Assembly: GCA_024220525.1 (NCBI GenBank)
Contig: JAMYWO010000391.1
Coordinates: forward strand, 1 to 31,874
Reading direction: 5' to 3'
DNA: 31,874 nt
Source of the DNA: Cochliopodium minus
Taxonomy: Eukaryota > Discosea > Himatismenida > Cochliopodiidae
Shown here: positions 10,390 through 21,551 of the stretch, in pieces
Layout of the letters: the number at the start of each line of letters is the position of its first letter
Numbering within the stretch: position 1 is the first letter of the stretch
The notes under the pieces: generated by a model
Databases searched by the model: none
The model's input: the letters and a program-made list of their open reading frames with translations, nothing else
What the model was told of the DNA's origin: nothing
Position numbers and translations under genes: made by a program

Positions 10390-12303
10390 ATGCTTCAAAT
10401 GGTGCCTACATTTTATCCTACCATGGAAGAATTTTCAAAATTCACTGATTACGTGAATAAAATCAAAGAATTTTGCAATTGTGGATTAGCAAAAATAGTT
10501 CCACCTAAAGAGTGGATAGAAGGAGAGGGGATGGAAAAAGTGAGGAAGAGATATGAAAAAATAGATAATTACAAGATAATGAATCCAATAAAGCAAATGG
10601 TTATTGCAACCAAGGGAGCATATAGAGTGCAAAATGAGATATTCCAAAATTCAATGCCTGTGACTTCATATAAATTAAAGGCAGAAGAACAACACTCGAA
10701 ATGCAAATATCTAAAAAAAGAAGAGACTGAAGATAATATAAGAAGAAAATTTTGGAAGAATATAACCTTTGCTCCTCCTATATATGGTGCTGACAGTTCA
10801 GGAACACTTTTCGAGGATGATGTGAAGGAATGGAATTTGAATAATCTCGATGATCTTTTGAAAGTGGTTGGAGAGAAAGTTCCAGGAATAAATACTCCCT
10901 ATCTATACTTTGGGATGTGGAAAGGTAATCAAAAAATATAAAAAAAAAAAAAAAAAAATACACAATAAAATATATATATTTTTTATATTAAATATTTAAT
11001 TTTAGCTTAATTTATATTTTGTGAAATAAATTTTTTTTCAATGCTTTTATAAATTTTTTTAGCATTGTTTGCAATACATTGTGAAGATATGGATCTCTAT
11101 TCAATAAATTATTTGCATTTTGGGGAAAATAAAATTTGGTACTGTATACCCGAAAAGGAATCAGCCAGATTCGAATCATTGGCAAGAAGTACATTCCCAT
11201 TGGACTTTAAAGAATGTGACCAATTTCTAAGACACAAATCATATCTCTTCTCACCATCATTGCTACATGATAACAATATCACAGTAAGTACAGCTACACA
11301 ACATCCAGGAGAGTTCATGATAACCTTTCCTAAATCATATCACTTTGGATTCAACTGTGGATTCAATTGCGCAGAGGCTGTTAATTTCGCCTTGGAGAAT
11401 TGGATCAATTATGGCAAACAAGCCAAGATATGTTTGTGTTCTACTGATAGTCCTCGCATCCCTATGGATTATTTCACCAATCCAAATCTCAACGCAAATA
11501 TTAACAATAACAACAATGACATAATTCATTACAACAACGTAAAAATACAATAAAATTATTATCAATATAATATTTCATTTATACACTCCACATTTTTATA
11601 TATAACATCTCATTTTCATTTTATTCTTTTATTTGTAGCATTCCAAATTATTTATCTCCAACGATCATTCCAGCCAGGTCCAACATACTCACCATCCTGT
11701 GCTTTCCATCGATCCCCAACAGCATCAACAGAACCTTCAAGACTTCAACACCGCATTGGAAAATAAAAAACAAGTAAACCAAAATCATTATAACAAACTA
11801 ATCTTATTGAGAAATATCTCTCAATCAATAACATTATATCCATCATACTCTATTCATTAGCTTTATTAATCTTTCCTATTTTTTTTCTTTATTAGTTTGA
11901 TGAGAAAACAAATTCAACATGGACAATCAATTGCACTTGTGGCCTCCAACAGATCCATTCCCCCGAGTTTGTAAAGACGATCAGTCACTGCACCATCGCT
12001 GTCACCAGCGGCATCCTCTTCGAATGTGGCGGTTGTTACTGCTGGTGCCATGTCGAATGTTTTCCGAGGTATCAGGGTTTGGATCCACTCCCCGTTGAGA
12101 TGTTCTGTCATGAATGTGATTTAAAAAAGAATAGTAACAAGATCGAAGAAAATGTTTCTCCAAAAAAAAGAAAGAATGAGTCTACAAAGTCTACCAAATC
12201 AACTAAATCTACAAAGTCTAAACCTAAATCTAGTGCAAAGACTGTTGAAAAAAAGACCCCCAAGAAGAAATCTCCCAAGAAGAAGGCAAAGGACAAAAAA
12301 TAA
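10390..12303 (+). CDS. KDM4/JMJD2-type histone lysine demethylase with PHD finger
   Basis: Seen: four exons, 10390-10924, 11063-11538, 11639-11773 and 11896-12303 (TAA), give 517 residues. JmjN lies at about 5-45 (VPTFYPTMEEF, KIVPPKEW), and JmjC at about 125-300 (NTPYLYFGMWK, EDMDLYSINYLHFGE, GEFMITFP). By KDM4A numbering minus four, the Fe(II) ligands H184, E186 and H272, the 2OG contacts N194 and K202, and the zinc ligands C230, H236, C302 and C304 are all present, so it should be active. A His/Gln-rich linker (exon 3) leads to a PHD finger with C395, C397, C426, C429, H434, C437, C453 and C456 around CWCHVEC. The tail is basic with STK repeats and PKKK blocks. Known: KDM4 enzymes remove H3K9/H3K36 methyl groups. 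Inferred: nuclear; the exact mark is not known. Confidence 0.94.
12179..12226 (+). repeat. 9-nt tandem repeat coding (Ser-Thr-Lys)n
   Basis: About four imperfect copies of a TCTACAAAG-like unit in the tail of the KDM4-like gene encode STKSTKSTKSTKSK. This is a likely length-polymorphic, disordered DNA- or histone-binding tail. Confidence 0.75.
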
Positions 12304-12510
12304 GTCTTTCTCTCTTCTTTTCAAAAGTTCATTCTTTAGCGAGAACCCATTTTTTTTTTCTTATTTAAAAACTACTTTATTTTATTGTAAATTTAACCTA
12401 CAAAACCATTTTTCCCCTCTTCCTCATCCTTCTTCAATCGATCTTTTGGGGAAAAAATTCTTTTTGAAATTTATTTTTTCCAAAAATTAAAATTTTTTTT
12501 TTTTGAACTT

Positions 12511-14854
12511 TTATTTTTGATTTTTCTTGTTACGAATATAAATTTCAACTATTTCCTTCAACAATTCTAAAGGAACTGAGCCACATTTCAAGATCGAAGA
12601 GTGAAATTCTTGGATAGAGAACATTTCACCTAATTCTTTCTTTGCTTTTTCTCTCAAATCCAAAATAGTTATTTGACCTATTTTATATCCCAAAGCCTGA
12701 GCAGGCATAACTGAATACCTGTCAATCTCAATAATTACTTCGGACCTATTTGAATATTTAATTAATTTTTAATTATTTTTTAATTATTTATTTATGTAAT
12801 TATTTTTTGAAAGTTTACTTTTCAAGACCTGTATTTTCATACATAAAGTCAATTGCTTTTTGTCTTGTCCATCCTATTTCCTTGCAATGAATAGCAGTAT
12901 CAACAACCAACCTAACAGAGCGAAGCAAATCAGCACTCATCCAGCCCAATCTCTCAAAAGAATCTTCATACCAACCCAACTCATCTGCTAATTTCTCTAC
13001 ATACAAAGCCCATCCTAAAAATAAAATTTAATTTATAAAATTCATGTTTCTTTCAAAAAAAAAAAAAGTAAACCTTCTTGATAGGCATTCCATGGTAAGT
13101 TTCTTCTGAAAAGAGGCAAACTTTTTTGATCTTGTGCAATAGTTACTTGGTAATGATGTCCAGGAATAGCTACAATTAAAAAATATTAAACAAAAAATTG
13201 AATAATTTAAAAAATAAAATAATTTAAAAAATAAAATAATAAAAAATTGAATAATATTGAAAAATAATTTTTTTTTTTTTTTACCTTCATGAAAGAAAAG
13301 AGTTTTGTGGGAATAAGAAGGATGTGCATGAACATTCCTCAAATTACAAAAAAACACACCACATCTCTTCCTATCCAAAGAAGGGGGAGAATAATAAGCA
13401 CCCACAGAATTCTCTTCCTTGAATTTAGGTACACGAACAACCTCCACCCCAATAGAAGGTATGATACCGAAATACTTTTCACAAGCATTTTGATATTTAG
13501 ATAACAAGTTTTGATAACTTTTTAAGATTAATTTTTTCCCGCTTTCAGAATCTTCATAGGAAAATCTTTCATCTTTTTTTAATTGGATCATTGCTTCCAA
13601 AAAATTAGAAGAAAAATTTTCTTTTTCAAAAAGTTGATGCATGTTTTTTTTGATGTTCTCAACGTGTAGTAAACCTAGCTCGTGAATTTGTTTGGCAGAC
13701 ATTTTGGTGCTGGTTTCCTTCTCGATCAGGATCTGGTAGATATTTTCTCCATTAGGGATTCTCCAAAGTCCAACTTCTTCCGGAGCTAAAAGTAAAACAA
13801 TTTTTTTTTAAATCAAGTTTAGTTAAAAATTTTTTATTTACCTTTTACAATCATGCCATTGAGTTGATATTGTAAGGAAGAATAAGAAGGATAAACTTTG
13901 TTTTCTATGATATTTTCGATATCTCTCAACATTTTACTGAAAACAACAGAATCCAGCTTTTTGGAAGCAAAATTGTTGAAGTGCTTGTACAAAACGTTGT
14001 CGTGGATGTTTTTAGTCAAGAAATTTTGGATTTGTGAAATGCAAAGTTCTAAAACATACTTGGGAGGAATTATTCCTTTTAGAGATCTTTGTGTGATATC
14101 TATTATCAAGTGATCTACAAGTGTTGAAACATGTTGGACTCTTTCTAGGAAGTTTTTGGAGGTTTTTAGATCTGTCATGGGAGTGAGATTAATGATGGAA
14201 TCTATTAGATCAATATGCACTCCATTAAGTTGATTTACAGGATAAATTTGGATTTCTTTGCGAAAAAAAAGATAAATAAAGAGATAGTTTTTAGATGAAA
14301 TTTCAAATTGAATTTTCTTTTTTTTTTACGATAAACTGGATAGAAATAAATGTCATTCAAATGTGCCTTGTACAACGTGTTGAGATGGATTTCCATCACA
14401 TCAAAGGATATAGCTGCATCTCCCTTCAAGCTCTTTCTATCATAACTCTTTAAAGTACTTAACATTATCTGATATTCCTTCTTTTCTGATTCTCTTTTCT
14501 CTAAAGAAATATCATCCAATTTTCCTATTTTTTGAAAAATTAATATTTTTTCAGTGAAAATTTTTTTTTACTATTGTGCTCTGTGATATGGAACGGTTCG
14601 AACAATGCTATTTGTGATAATACTAATGGTTTATCTATTATCAATTTGATGGTGGTTCTGAGGAAGTATATATTAATATCAAAAGGTTTTCCAAAAAAGA
14701 TTCCATAAACAAAATAATTAAAGGAGAGATATAAAATTGTATTGAGAAGAAATGAAGAAAATAGGAAGGATGATAGATAGATAATCAATGATAAGATCAG
14801 ATTAAAGACTATTATTAGAATGAGGGAATATCGACTATATTTATTCATCTCCAT
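12511..14854 (-). CDS. DUF885-family zinc metallopeptidase-like protein, membrane-anchored
   Basis: Seen: seven exons, 14854-14572, 14524-14330, 14255-13842, 13785-13285, 13169-13074, 13014-12819 and 12745-12511 (TAA), give 639 residues. The family hallmark HEAIPGHHYQ falls at residues 463-472, the second glutamate in QEGWALYVE at 496, and FYPVY/YPVNQLNG, GLWRIPNGENIYQ and HELGL precede them in the expected order. Residues about 8-60 form hydrophobic segments, so the protein looks anchored near its N-terminus with the catalytic part outside the cytosol. Known: DUF885 (PF05960) proteins carry an HExxxGHH zinc site and are mostly bacterial secreted or lipoproteins; substrates are poorly known. 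The join between exons 2 and 3 is the least certain: the acceptor at 14256-14257 (...AAAG) is weak, and two YPV blocks lie close together there. Confidence 0.9.
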
Positions 14855-14931
14855 AATCAATTTTTTATTTTTTATATAAAAATATAAATTTTTATAAATT
14901 AAAATGAAACAGAATTAGAAAAAAAAAAAGA

Positions 14932-17751
14932 TTAATCCTTTAAATAAATAAATTTTTTTGGTTCAGCAACAGCTTCTCTTTTGTCTTTCAAATTATTCAT
15001 GAATATGGTGATATCCCTTGCCTTAAAATTGTTATAACAAGACAAAACGTGCAAGAGGAGCTGATGGGAAGAAGGGTTGGAAAGGTGAGGGTAAAGGGAA
15101 TCAGAAAGGACGACGTTATCTTTGTCACTTTCAATTCCAAACTTTACAAATTTGTGAAAAGCATCACAAAGATGTAATGTGTGATCAGAAGGAATTAGCC
15201 GAAACAAATAAGAGAAAGAAAGGTCATTAGGAAAGAGATTGCTTTCGATTAAATAATTAAAATAAGAAATAAACGAAGGATAATCTTTTTGATCCAAGTA
15301 GTGTTTGAGGAAAGAGTTGGCGATGTTTATGTTGAGTTTGTTGTGGGTGAGTTGTATTTTGAGGATTGAAATGGCATTGTGGTTTTCGGTTTTAGAAAAG
15401 TGTTCGATGAGGTAAGTGAAGAAAGAAGAAAAGTGATCATCTCGGAGTTTGTTCTTAACTAATAAATACAAATGAATAAATTCGTTGTAATATTCAAACG
15501 CTTTTTTGTGTTCTTCATTCCTCAAGTAATACTCGGAAATAGAAGCGAGCAAACAAATCTTTTGATCAGAACTAAATATTTGGAAAGAATTATTGAAAGT
15601 AGACAAAAGTTTTTCAAATTCATCAATAGCAAACTTGGTTGTATTTGTGAGACTAAAAAGAGAAATGATTTGTTGTGGAGAAATTGGGAATTTTTCTTTT
15701 ATCATAAGTTGAGCAGTCTTCAAAGAGTTTCTTAGTGATTTGGAGTAACTGGCATAAACATCAAAAAGCTGGTTGTAAGCAACGTGAAGTGCATTAGTCT
15801 CTACTCCATCAATTAGTACTTTCGAGTTTCTAAGATTATCTATCTCTTCCTTTGAATTGAGATACAAATGGATCCATGTCAACTTTTTTTGTTCCTCACG
15901 GCTAAAGAATTGAATTTTGTTGTGATTGATCATAAAAAGTTGTCTTCTGTTCAAAATTTTAGAAAAGATGAGAATGTAGTTGATTGTATCAAGATTAGGA
16001 GAAATATCAAGCTCAAGAAACTTTTCGTAGTAAGAGAAACAAATGTCGAACCGATGTAACTTTAAATTATGTTGCAAGATGAAATTGAAAGTTTTGAGAT
16101 CTTTCTCCAACCATCCCTGTTTGATAAACAAATCGCAAACTTCACTGAAAAGGTTCTCAGGACAACATCTCAACATGGCGATGCAGATAGAGTTGGTAGG
16201 AGAATACTTGTATTCACTTCTCATATCTCTGCACAAATATAAAGCTTCTCTAAACAAATTTCTATCGCAAAGAGCAAAGAGTAATCCTTTGAAAGCAATC
16301 TTTTTAGGGCTGATGTTTTTACAAACTAATTCATCGTATTTTTTGAGGGCTTGTTCCAGATGTCCCGACATGGAAAGGGTGTAGATGTTGGTGGAAATGG
16401 CGCTTATAGTTTGTTGATTCTTATCTTTCAATTCGAGTGCTTTCGTTGCCCAAGTGTTTGCGTAATGTGTTTCTCCGAATTCTCTGAAAACTTTAGAGGC
16501 AGTGTTACAAATATAATGATCCAAATCAAAGTTGGACTGACACATCTCAAGGTAATGCTTTGCCTTTTCGAAATCCTTGAAAAGTATTCCATAACCATGA
16601 ACGATGGTGTTGTAAATAGCACAGTCCATTTCAATCTTTTTCTCTTCTATAATCTTGATTACATTATCTACATTTTGGTTGGAATGAGAGAGAAAACTTA
16701 TCTTCAAAATTCTTTCAAAGAGAACTTCAAATGCATTTTCAGGCAAATCTTTCACTTCAAGTTTCTCCAAGTACTTTAGGGTACTCTCGAAAAAAGTGTA
16801 AGAAGCTTCCAAGTTTTCTTCCACATTAAGTTTTTTCTCGATCATCTCCTTATAATCCTTAAACACATTGATGATTATTTGATTTACATTATTTTTGTAT
16901 TGAGCGAAAAGTTTGTGGATGATGTTATCTTGTTTCTGCTTACAAGCAATCTTGAACAACCTCACAACTTGATTGTTAGTAAGCTCGATCCCATTCGCCT
17001 CCATCTCTTTCAAAAGAAGCAAAGTTTCTTCCAATCTTTCAAAGTTGGTTATGTATTTAAAAAGACCCGAGAAAATGGTGTTGACTTCAAAAGATTTTTC
17101 TTTCAACATTTTAATTTTTTTGAGTGTTTCTTCAAAGCCTTTTTCGATCAGATATATTGTCAGCTCCAATGTTGTATTTTCCATCATTCTTTCTCCGTAA
17201 TAGTATTTGAGTTTATCTAGATAAGTGATTGCATCTTTGCATAGATCATTTTTCAAGCAATAGAAGAACATCCTCTCGTATACATGGTAAGATAGGAATT
17301 TATGATTGCTATCGCTCAATTCCTCCAATTTGGAGGTGATATCGAACAATAATTGGGAATCCTCCTTGTTTCCCTCCCATGAACAAAAAGTATATATCGT
17401 CACTATCATCCTTTCCTTTGGAATGAGCTCATTTTTGAGTATCATCTCTTCCATATATTCTTTTGTCAAAGGATAATTATTTGTTTGTATTGATGCACTC
17501 AAATAACAATTGTATACATTCTTTGGAAGCTTTATTTGCTTCTTTTTCAATGTTTCAGCGAAACTCAATATCTTCTTCCAATCTTTTCTTCCCACTGCAT
17601 CATAAAGTGTTTTATTGATGTAGAAAACATCTTCATCCACATCTATCAATTTTTGTTTTTGAAAGTTTAAAATCATCGAACTATGAATCCATTTTTTGTT
17701 GATGATCGATTTGGGAAAATTTATGAGAATATTTTTCTTATATAGCTTCAT
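14932..17751 (-). CDS. Pentatricopeptide-repeat (PPR) protein, probably organellar
   Basis: Seen: one 939-codon frame without introns. The N-terminus is rich in Lys, Asn, Ser and hydrophobics without acids (MKLYKKNILINFPKSIINKK), like a mitochondrial presequence. The rest is helical repeats of about 35 residues with PPR-like pairs, for example SAISTNIYTLSMSGHLEQAL, then KKYDELVCKNISPKKIAFKG, and AIYNTIVHGYGILFKDFEKA. No C-terminal DYW, SMR or nuclease domain is visible. Known: PPR proteins bind organellar RNA in stability, processing or translation. Inferred: a mitochondrial or mitochondrion-related RNA factor; the target is unknown. At 77 bp it lies just upstream of the DUF885-like gene on the same strand. 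The lack of introns in a frame this long contrasts with nearly every neighbour. Confidence 0.85.
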   Translation of the reverse strand: MKLYKKNILINFPKSIINKKWIHSSMILNFQKQKLIDVDEDVFYINKTLYDAVGRKDWKKILSFAETLKKKQIKLPKNVYNCYLSASIQTNNYPLTKEYMEEMILKNELIPKERMIVTIYTFCSWEGNKEDSQLLFDITSKLEELSDSNHKFLSYHVYERMFFYCLKNDLCKDAITYLDKLKYYYGERMMENTTLELTIYLIEKGFEETLKKIKMLKEKSFEVNTIFSGLFKYITNFERLEETLLLLKEMEANGIELTNNQVVRLFKIACKQKQDNIIHKLFAQYKNNVNQIIINVFKDYKEMIEKKLNVEENLEASYTFFESTLKYLEKLEVKDLPENAFEVLFERILKISFLSHSNQNVDNVIKIIEEKKIEMDCAIYNTIVHGYGILFKDFEKAKHYLEMCQSNFDLDHYICNTASKVFREFGETHYANTWATKALELKDKNQQTISAISTNIYTLSMSGHLEQALKKYDELVCKNISPKKIAFKGLLFALCDRNLFREALYLCRDMRSEYKYSPTNSICIAMLRCCPENLFSEVCDLFIKQGWLEKDLKTFNFILQHNLKLHRFDICFSYYEKFLELDISPNLDTINYILIFSKILNRRQLFMINHNKIQFFSREEQKKLTWIHLYLNSKEEIDNLRNSKVLIDGVETNALHVAYNQLFDVYASYSKSLRNSLKTAQLMIKEKFPISPQQIISLFSLTNTTKFAIDEFEKLLSTFNNSFQIFSSDQKICLLASISEYYLRNEEHKKAFEYYNEFIHLYLLVKNKLRDDHFSSFFTYLIEHFSKTENHNAISILKIQLTHNKLNINIANSFLKHYLDQKDYPSFISYFNYLIESNLFPNDLSFSYLFRLIPSDHTLHLCDAFHKFVKFGIESDKDNVVLSDSLYPHLSNPSSHQLLLHVLSCYNNFKARDITIFMNNLKDKREAVAEPKKFIYLKD

Positions 17752-17984
17752 ATTTTCTATTTTAGAAGATATTCTATAGTATGAAGTGAAAGAGGAATTA
17801 AATAATTTGTCTGTTTTTGGTTTCCCCTTTTTTTATTTTCTCTCAATTAATAAAGAAATGAAATTATAAATTCTTCAAAAGAACCACAAAAACATAACCC
17901 TTTTAAACTTAAACTTTTCAAACCTAAAACTTTTCAAAAAAAATTTTAATCTTCATTTAGAAAAATCAAATTGATAAAAAAGAA

Positions 17985-20900
17985 TCAGTTTTTTTCATCA
18001 AATTTGGGATAAAGTAGAGAATTGGAAGAATTTGAAAGGTTAGTGTTGCTGCTTCCAAGAGAGACAAGAGAACCATTAGAACCATTGTTTCCATTGCTAT
18101 TATAATTACTATTGCTGTTGTTGTTGGTATTATTGTTGTTGTTATTACCAAAACCACTATCCAAAAAAGACAAATCAGTCAGGTTACTAAAAGATTGGAA
18201 GCTATTGTTAGGATTGTTATTGTTGTTATTATTGCTATTGTTGTCGTTGAGAAAGCTGGACATGTAGGAGATTTTGCTTTGGTATCCGTTGACGATCTTG
18301 TTCATGAAGGAGTCCTTGGTCTCCGCCTCGAACTTGAGGGTAGCGACGTGGTCTCTATTGAAAAGGCTGACATCTCTTTGTTTGGAAATTACTTCAGAAA
18401 AGTTTATCTAAAAAAATGATAAAATAGTAAAATAAAAATACAAATAGTACAAATTAAAATTAAAAATTAATCAATTAAAAAATTAAAAAATTTAAAAAAT
18501 AAAAAGGTCGAAAATTTTTTTTACTAAGTTTCCTCCGATCATAATGTCATTTCCAGAGTCAGGATGGACGTATTGATAGAGCTCGATACGAAGCTTGGAG
18601 GTCAGAGGGTTGGCGCCAAACTTGTCAAAGTCCAAGTAGAAGGGAACAAAGTCTGCTCCCTTGCTCAAAGTCTCCTTGTCAATCTTGATGATTTCTGTGC
18701 TGTGAATTTCAAATTTTTCTTCAATCTTAATGGAGACATAACCTCTTTCTAAAAAAATAAACATAAATCGTTAATAAAAAAATAAAAATAAAATTATTTT
18801 TGCATTTGTATTTTTATATTAAAGAATTCAAGAGATATGAGAATATTCTTTTTTTTTTTGATCTTTTAAAAATCTATTTTATTAAAAAAATTTTAAAAAA
18901 ATCAAAAATCGAATAAAATTATAAAAAAGAAAAATTGTAAAAAATTCTCACCTTTCAAATTGTCATTTACGATCAAGTTTATGTTGACTGCAGACAAATT
19001 GATTTTGAGTTTAAAAGAATTTTGGGAAAGAGTTTCAAGGTTGTTCAAATAGTAGAATGGGATAGGATTGCTGGAGGTTTGAGGCTTAAAAATAATAAAA
19101 ATTTGAAATAAAAAAATTTGAAATAAAAAATTTGAAATAAAAAATTTGAAATTTGAAATTAAAAATAAAAAATAAAAAATAAAAAAAATAAAAAATAAAA
19201 AATTTGAAATAAAAAATTGAAATAAAAAATAAAACATAAAAAATAAAAAATAAAAAAAATAAAAAATTATAAATAAAAAATGAATTACTAAATATTTGAA
19301 ATCTGAAGGAGTTTTAGCCCACTTTATGATATCCCATGCTTGAAAACAAGTGCTGAAGCGAGATTGAGGAGTTCTACGCAACATGACAGCGATGGATCTT
19401 CCCAAAATGGTTTCGAGGCCTATTGCTCTTGCCTTAGCAAGCCCACTAGGAATAACTAAAGAAAAAATTATTTTAAAAAATAGATAAAATAAATTAAAAT
19501 TATAATTTATTAATGATTAAAAAATTTTTACCTTGCTATTTTTTTTTAGTGTTAGTTTAATTCCTTCTCAAAAAAAAAAAAATTTTGAAAAAATTACTTC
19601 TGGTGGACCATCTTTGGAACTAATGGCAGGATTTCCTGTGTACAAGTGGAAAAGTACCAAACCAACTTGATAAATCTAAGAGAAGGGAACAAATGAATAA
19701 AAAAAAATGTTTTAAAAAAGGATACATCAGATAAGTAAGTGGAATATCTTTCTCTAACAAGTTCAGGAGGCATATCTATCAAAAGAGAATATAAATTTTA
19801 AAAAAATTTTATAATTTTTTTTTAGTTTGTTTTACCATATCCTTCTTCGTTAGCTCTTCCTATTTGGGTTGTTGCACGATCTTCGTTTTGATTCAACCAC
19901 TTGGAAATACCAAAGTCGTGTATTTTTACTGTGATTTTGTTTCCGTTCATCAAAAACAACAAGTTGTCAAGATGTAACTAAAAAGAAGAAGAAAGGAATT
20001 GTAAGAAAATTAATATTGAAAAAAGATTTATTTGTACATCTCTGTGTATGATCTTTTTTGTGTGTATTTGATGCAATCCTGAAAAAATTTGTGCTGCGAT
20101 ATCAACACATTCGTTGTTTCTGTGATGAAAAAGATATTGAATATGATTATGTTGGGATGATTTATAATTTATAAACAGATATATAAAGAGAGGGATTCAA
20201 AAGTGTTTTTTTACGAGAATGATTTTTTTTTATCCAATAAACTTCTCATTGATCCTTCACATTCTATATATATATTTTTTTCGAAATGATTAATATTAAA
20301 GAATTTGATATGATTAGGGATATTTACCTTCCAATACCATACAAAATCTATTTTGGAAAACGAATGCATCGAAAATACGAACGATATTAGCATGATTCAA
20401 ACTTTGCATCAATTTTACTTCCTTTTCAAAATCTCTTGATACTATTTGAAGAATATAACATTAAATTTTTGTGATATTAAAAATAAGAAAGTATATTCAA
20501 AAAAAATGATTCAATAAATAGCATATATTAGTTGTTATATTTCTTCTCAATATTTTACCTTTCTCGAATGTTTGATTTGGTTTTGCAACTTTGATTACAA
20601 TAGGTTGATTGAAATTATCAAAGCATTTATATGCACTACCAAAAGCACCACTTCCCAATAATTTCTATAATGGATGAGGCAAATTAGAAAAGGGAATATG
20701 ATGGTTTTAAAAAAATTAAAAAAATTCATCCTAATTTATTTAATATTTTTAATTTTTTTAATTTTACCTTTATAGTGTAAGTTATACCAGATGATGGAGA
20801 TGGAACAGTGCAATCTACATAAAGTTCTGGTGCATTTACATTTGAAAAATTGACTTGTGGCAAAATAATCTGTTTGAATTTAAAATTTGATGTTAATTGA

Positions 20901-21117
20901 AAGGGAGGAAAATAGAATTATTGATTTATTAAACCTGAAATGGAGGTGGATGAAAATCATTTTTTGTAAATTGCGGTGTTTGTGTGATATTTAGAAATTG
21001 TGATTGATTTTGTTGTGGATGTTGCTGCTGCTGTTGGTGTCCTTGATGGAACATAAGGGGAGTTTGTGTTAAGAATAGATTGTTGCTATTGTTTAAATTT
21101 AAATTGCTATTATTCAT
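17985..21117 (-). CDS. Protein kinase with C2-like region and Asn-rich tail
   Basis: Seen: fourteen exons, 21117-20935, 20869-20768, 20664-20559, 20441-20328, 20263-20215, 20119-20038, 19977-19836, 19775-19726, 19675-19598, 19535-19532 (4 nt), 19455-19289, 19084-18952, 18748-18525 and 18407-17985 (TAA), give 618 residues. The N-terminus is Asn/Gln-rich. The kinase domain (about 95-355) has the Gly loop LLGSGAFGSAYK (97-108), K120, alpha-C E138, HRDLHLDN (210-217) and DFG (D233), then DMPPELV in place of APE. All catalytic residues are present, so it should be active. Residues about 360-500 look like a C2-type beta sandwich (SKLRIELYQYVHPDSGND), with low certainty. The tail has long Asn/Ser runs. 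Known: the family is unresolved; the 'YQVGLVLFHLYTG' helix resembles amoeba-expanded kinases. The C2-like and tail exons use far more C/G-ending codons than the kinase exons. Confidence 0.9.
18060..18240 (-). repeat. Asn-codon repeats (AAC/AAT) in kinase tail
   Basis: Several runs of AAC/AAT codons encode poly-Asn with Ser and Gly. Such runs are typical of AT-rich amoeboid genomes and probably encode a disordered tail. Confidence 0.85.
19085..19282. repeat. A/T low-complexity tract with TTTGAAATAAAAAA units
   Basis: The kinase intron 19085-19288 is filled with imperfect copies of a TTTGAAATAAAAAA-like unit and shorter AATAAAAA runs. No coding signal is present. Confidence 0.85.
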
Positions 21118-21551
21118 TTTCGAGTGTATTCAAATTAAACAATCTCTTTGCCTTTTCTATTTTTTTTTTAATTTTTTTATATATATTTATTTGAATTCTC
21201 CTCTCAAACAATTATAAAGCTAAAAAAAAAAATCTGAGGAAAATTCTATCTTCCATCTTTTCTCTAATCTATGGATAGTTTAATAATCTTTGTTTGATCA
21301 AAATTGAAACATTATTTTAAAATATTTATTTTGTTTTAGAAATTCACAACAAATATAATTGGATTTCTAAACATAATTCAATATAAAATCCATATCCTTG
21401 TTAATTGTTCTTTTACATTTGGATTTTTTTTAATAATATCTCAATTTATTTTAGAGTAAAAGATGATCATTTAAGACATTTTGAGATCTTATAATCAGAT
21501 TGTTTTCTTTATTGTTTCATATAAGTGTTTTGAATAAAAAATAAAAAAAAA
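21118..21551. promoter_or_regulatory. Bidirectional spacer between kinase and PLD-like genes
   Basis: 434 bp between two divergent start codons, A/T-rich throughout. I see no ORF, RNA gene or clear motif. Confidence 0.45.

Noticed and set aside
12108-12296. Minus-strand frame rich in Phe, Leu and Asp
   Set aside because: It is the complement of the lysine-rich tail of the demethylase.
15472-17220. Several plus-strand frames of 60 to 140 codons opposite the PPR gene
   Set aside because: They are antisense shadows of the 939-codon PPR frame with no family resemblance.
19598-19625. Alternative kinase donor GTCCAC that would avoid the 4-nt exon
   Set aside because: It is in the right phase but matches the local donor pattern (GTAAxx, GTGAxx, GTAxxx) poorly, while the microexon has strong sites on both sides. 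Kept as the rival model.
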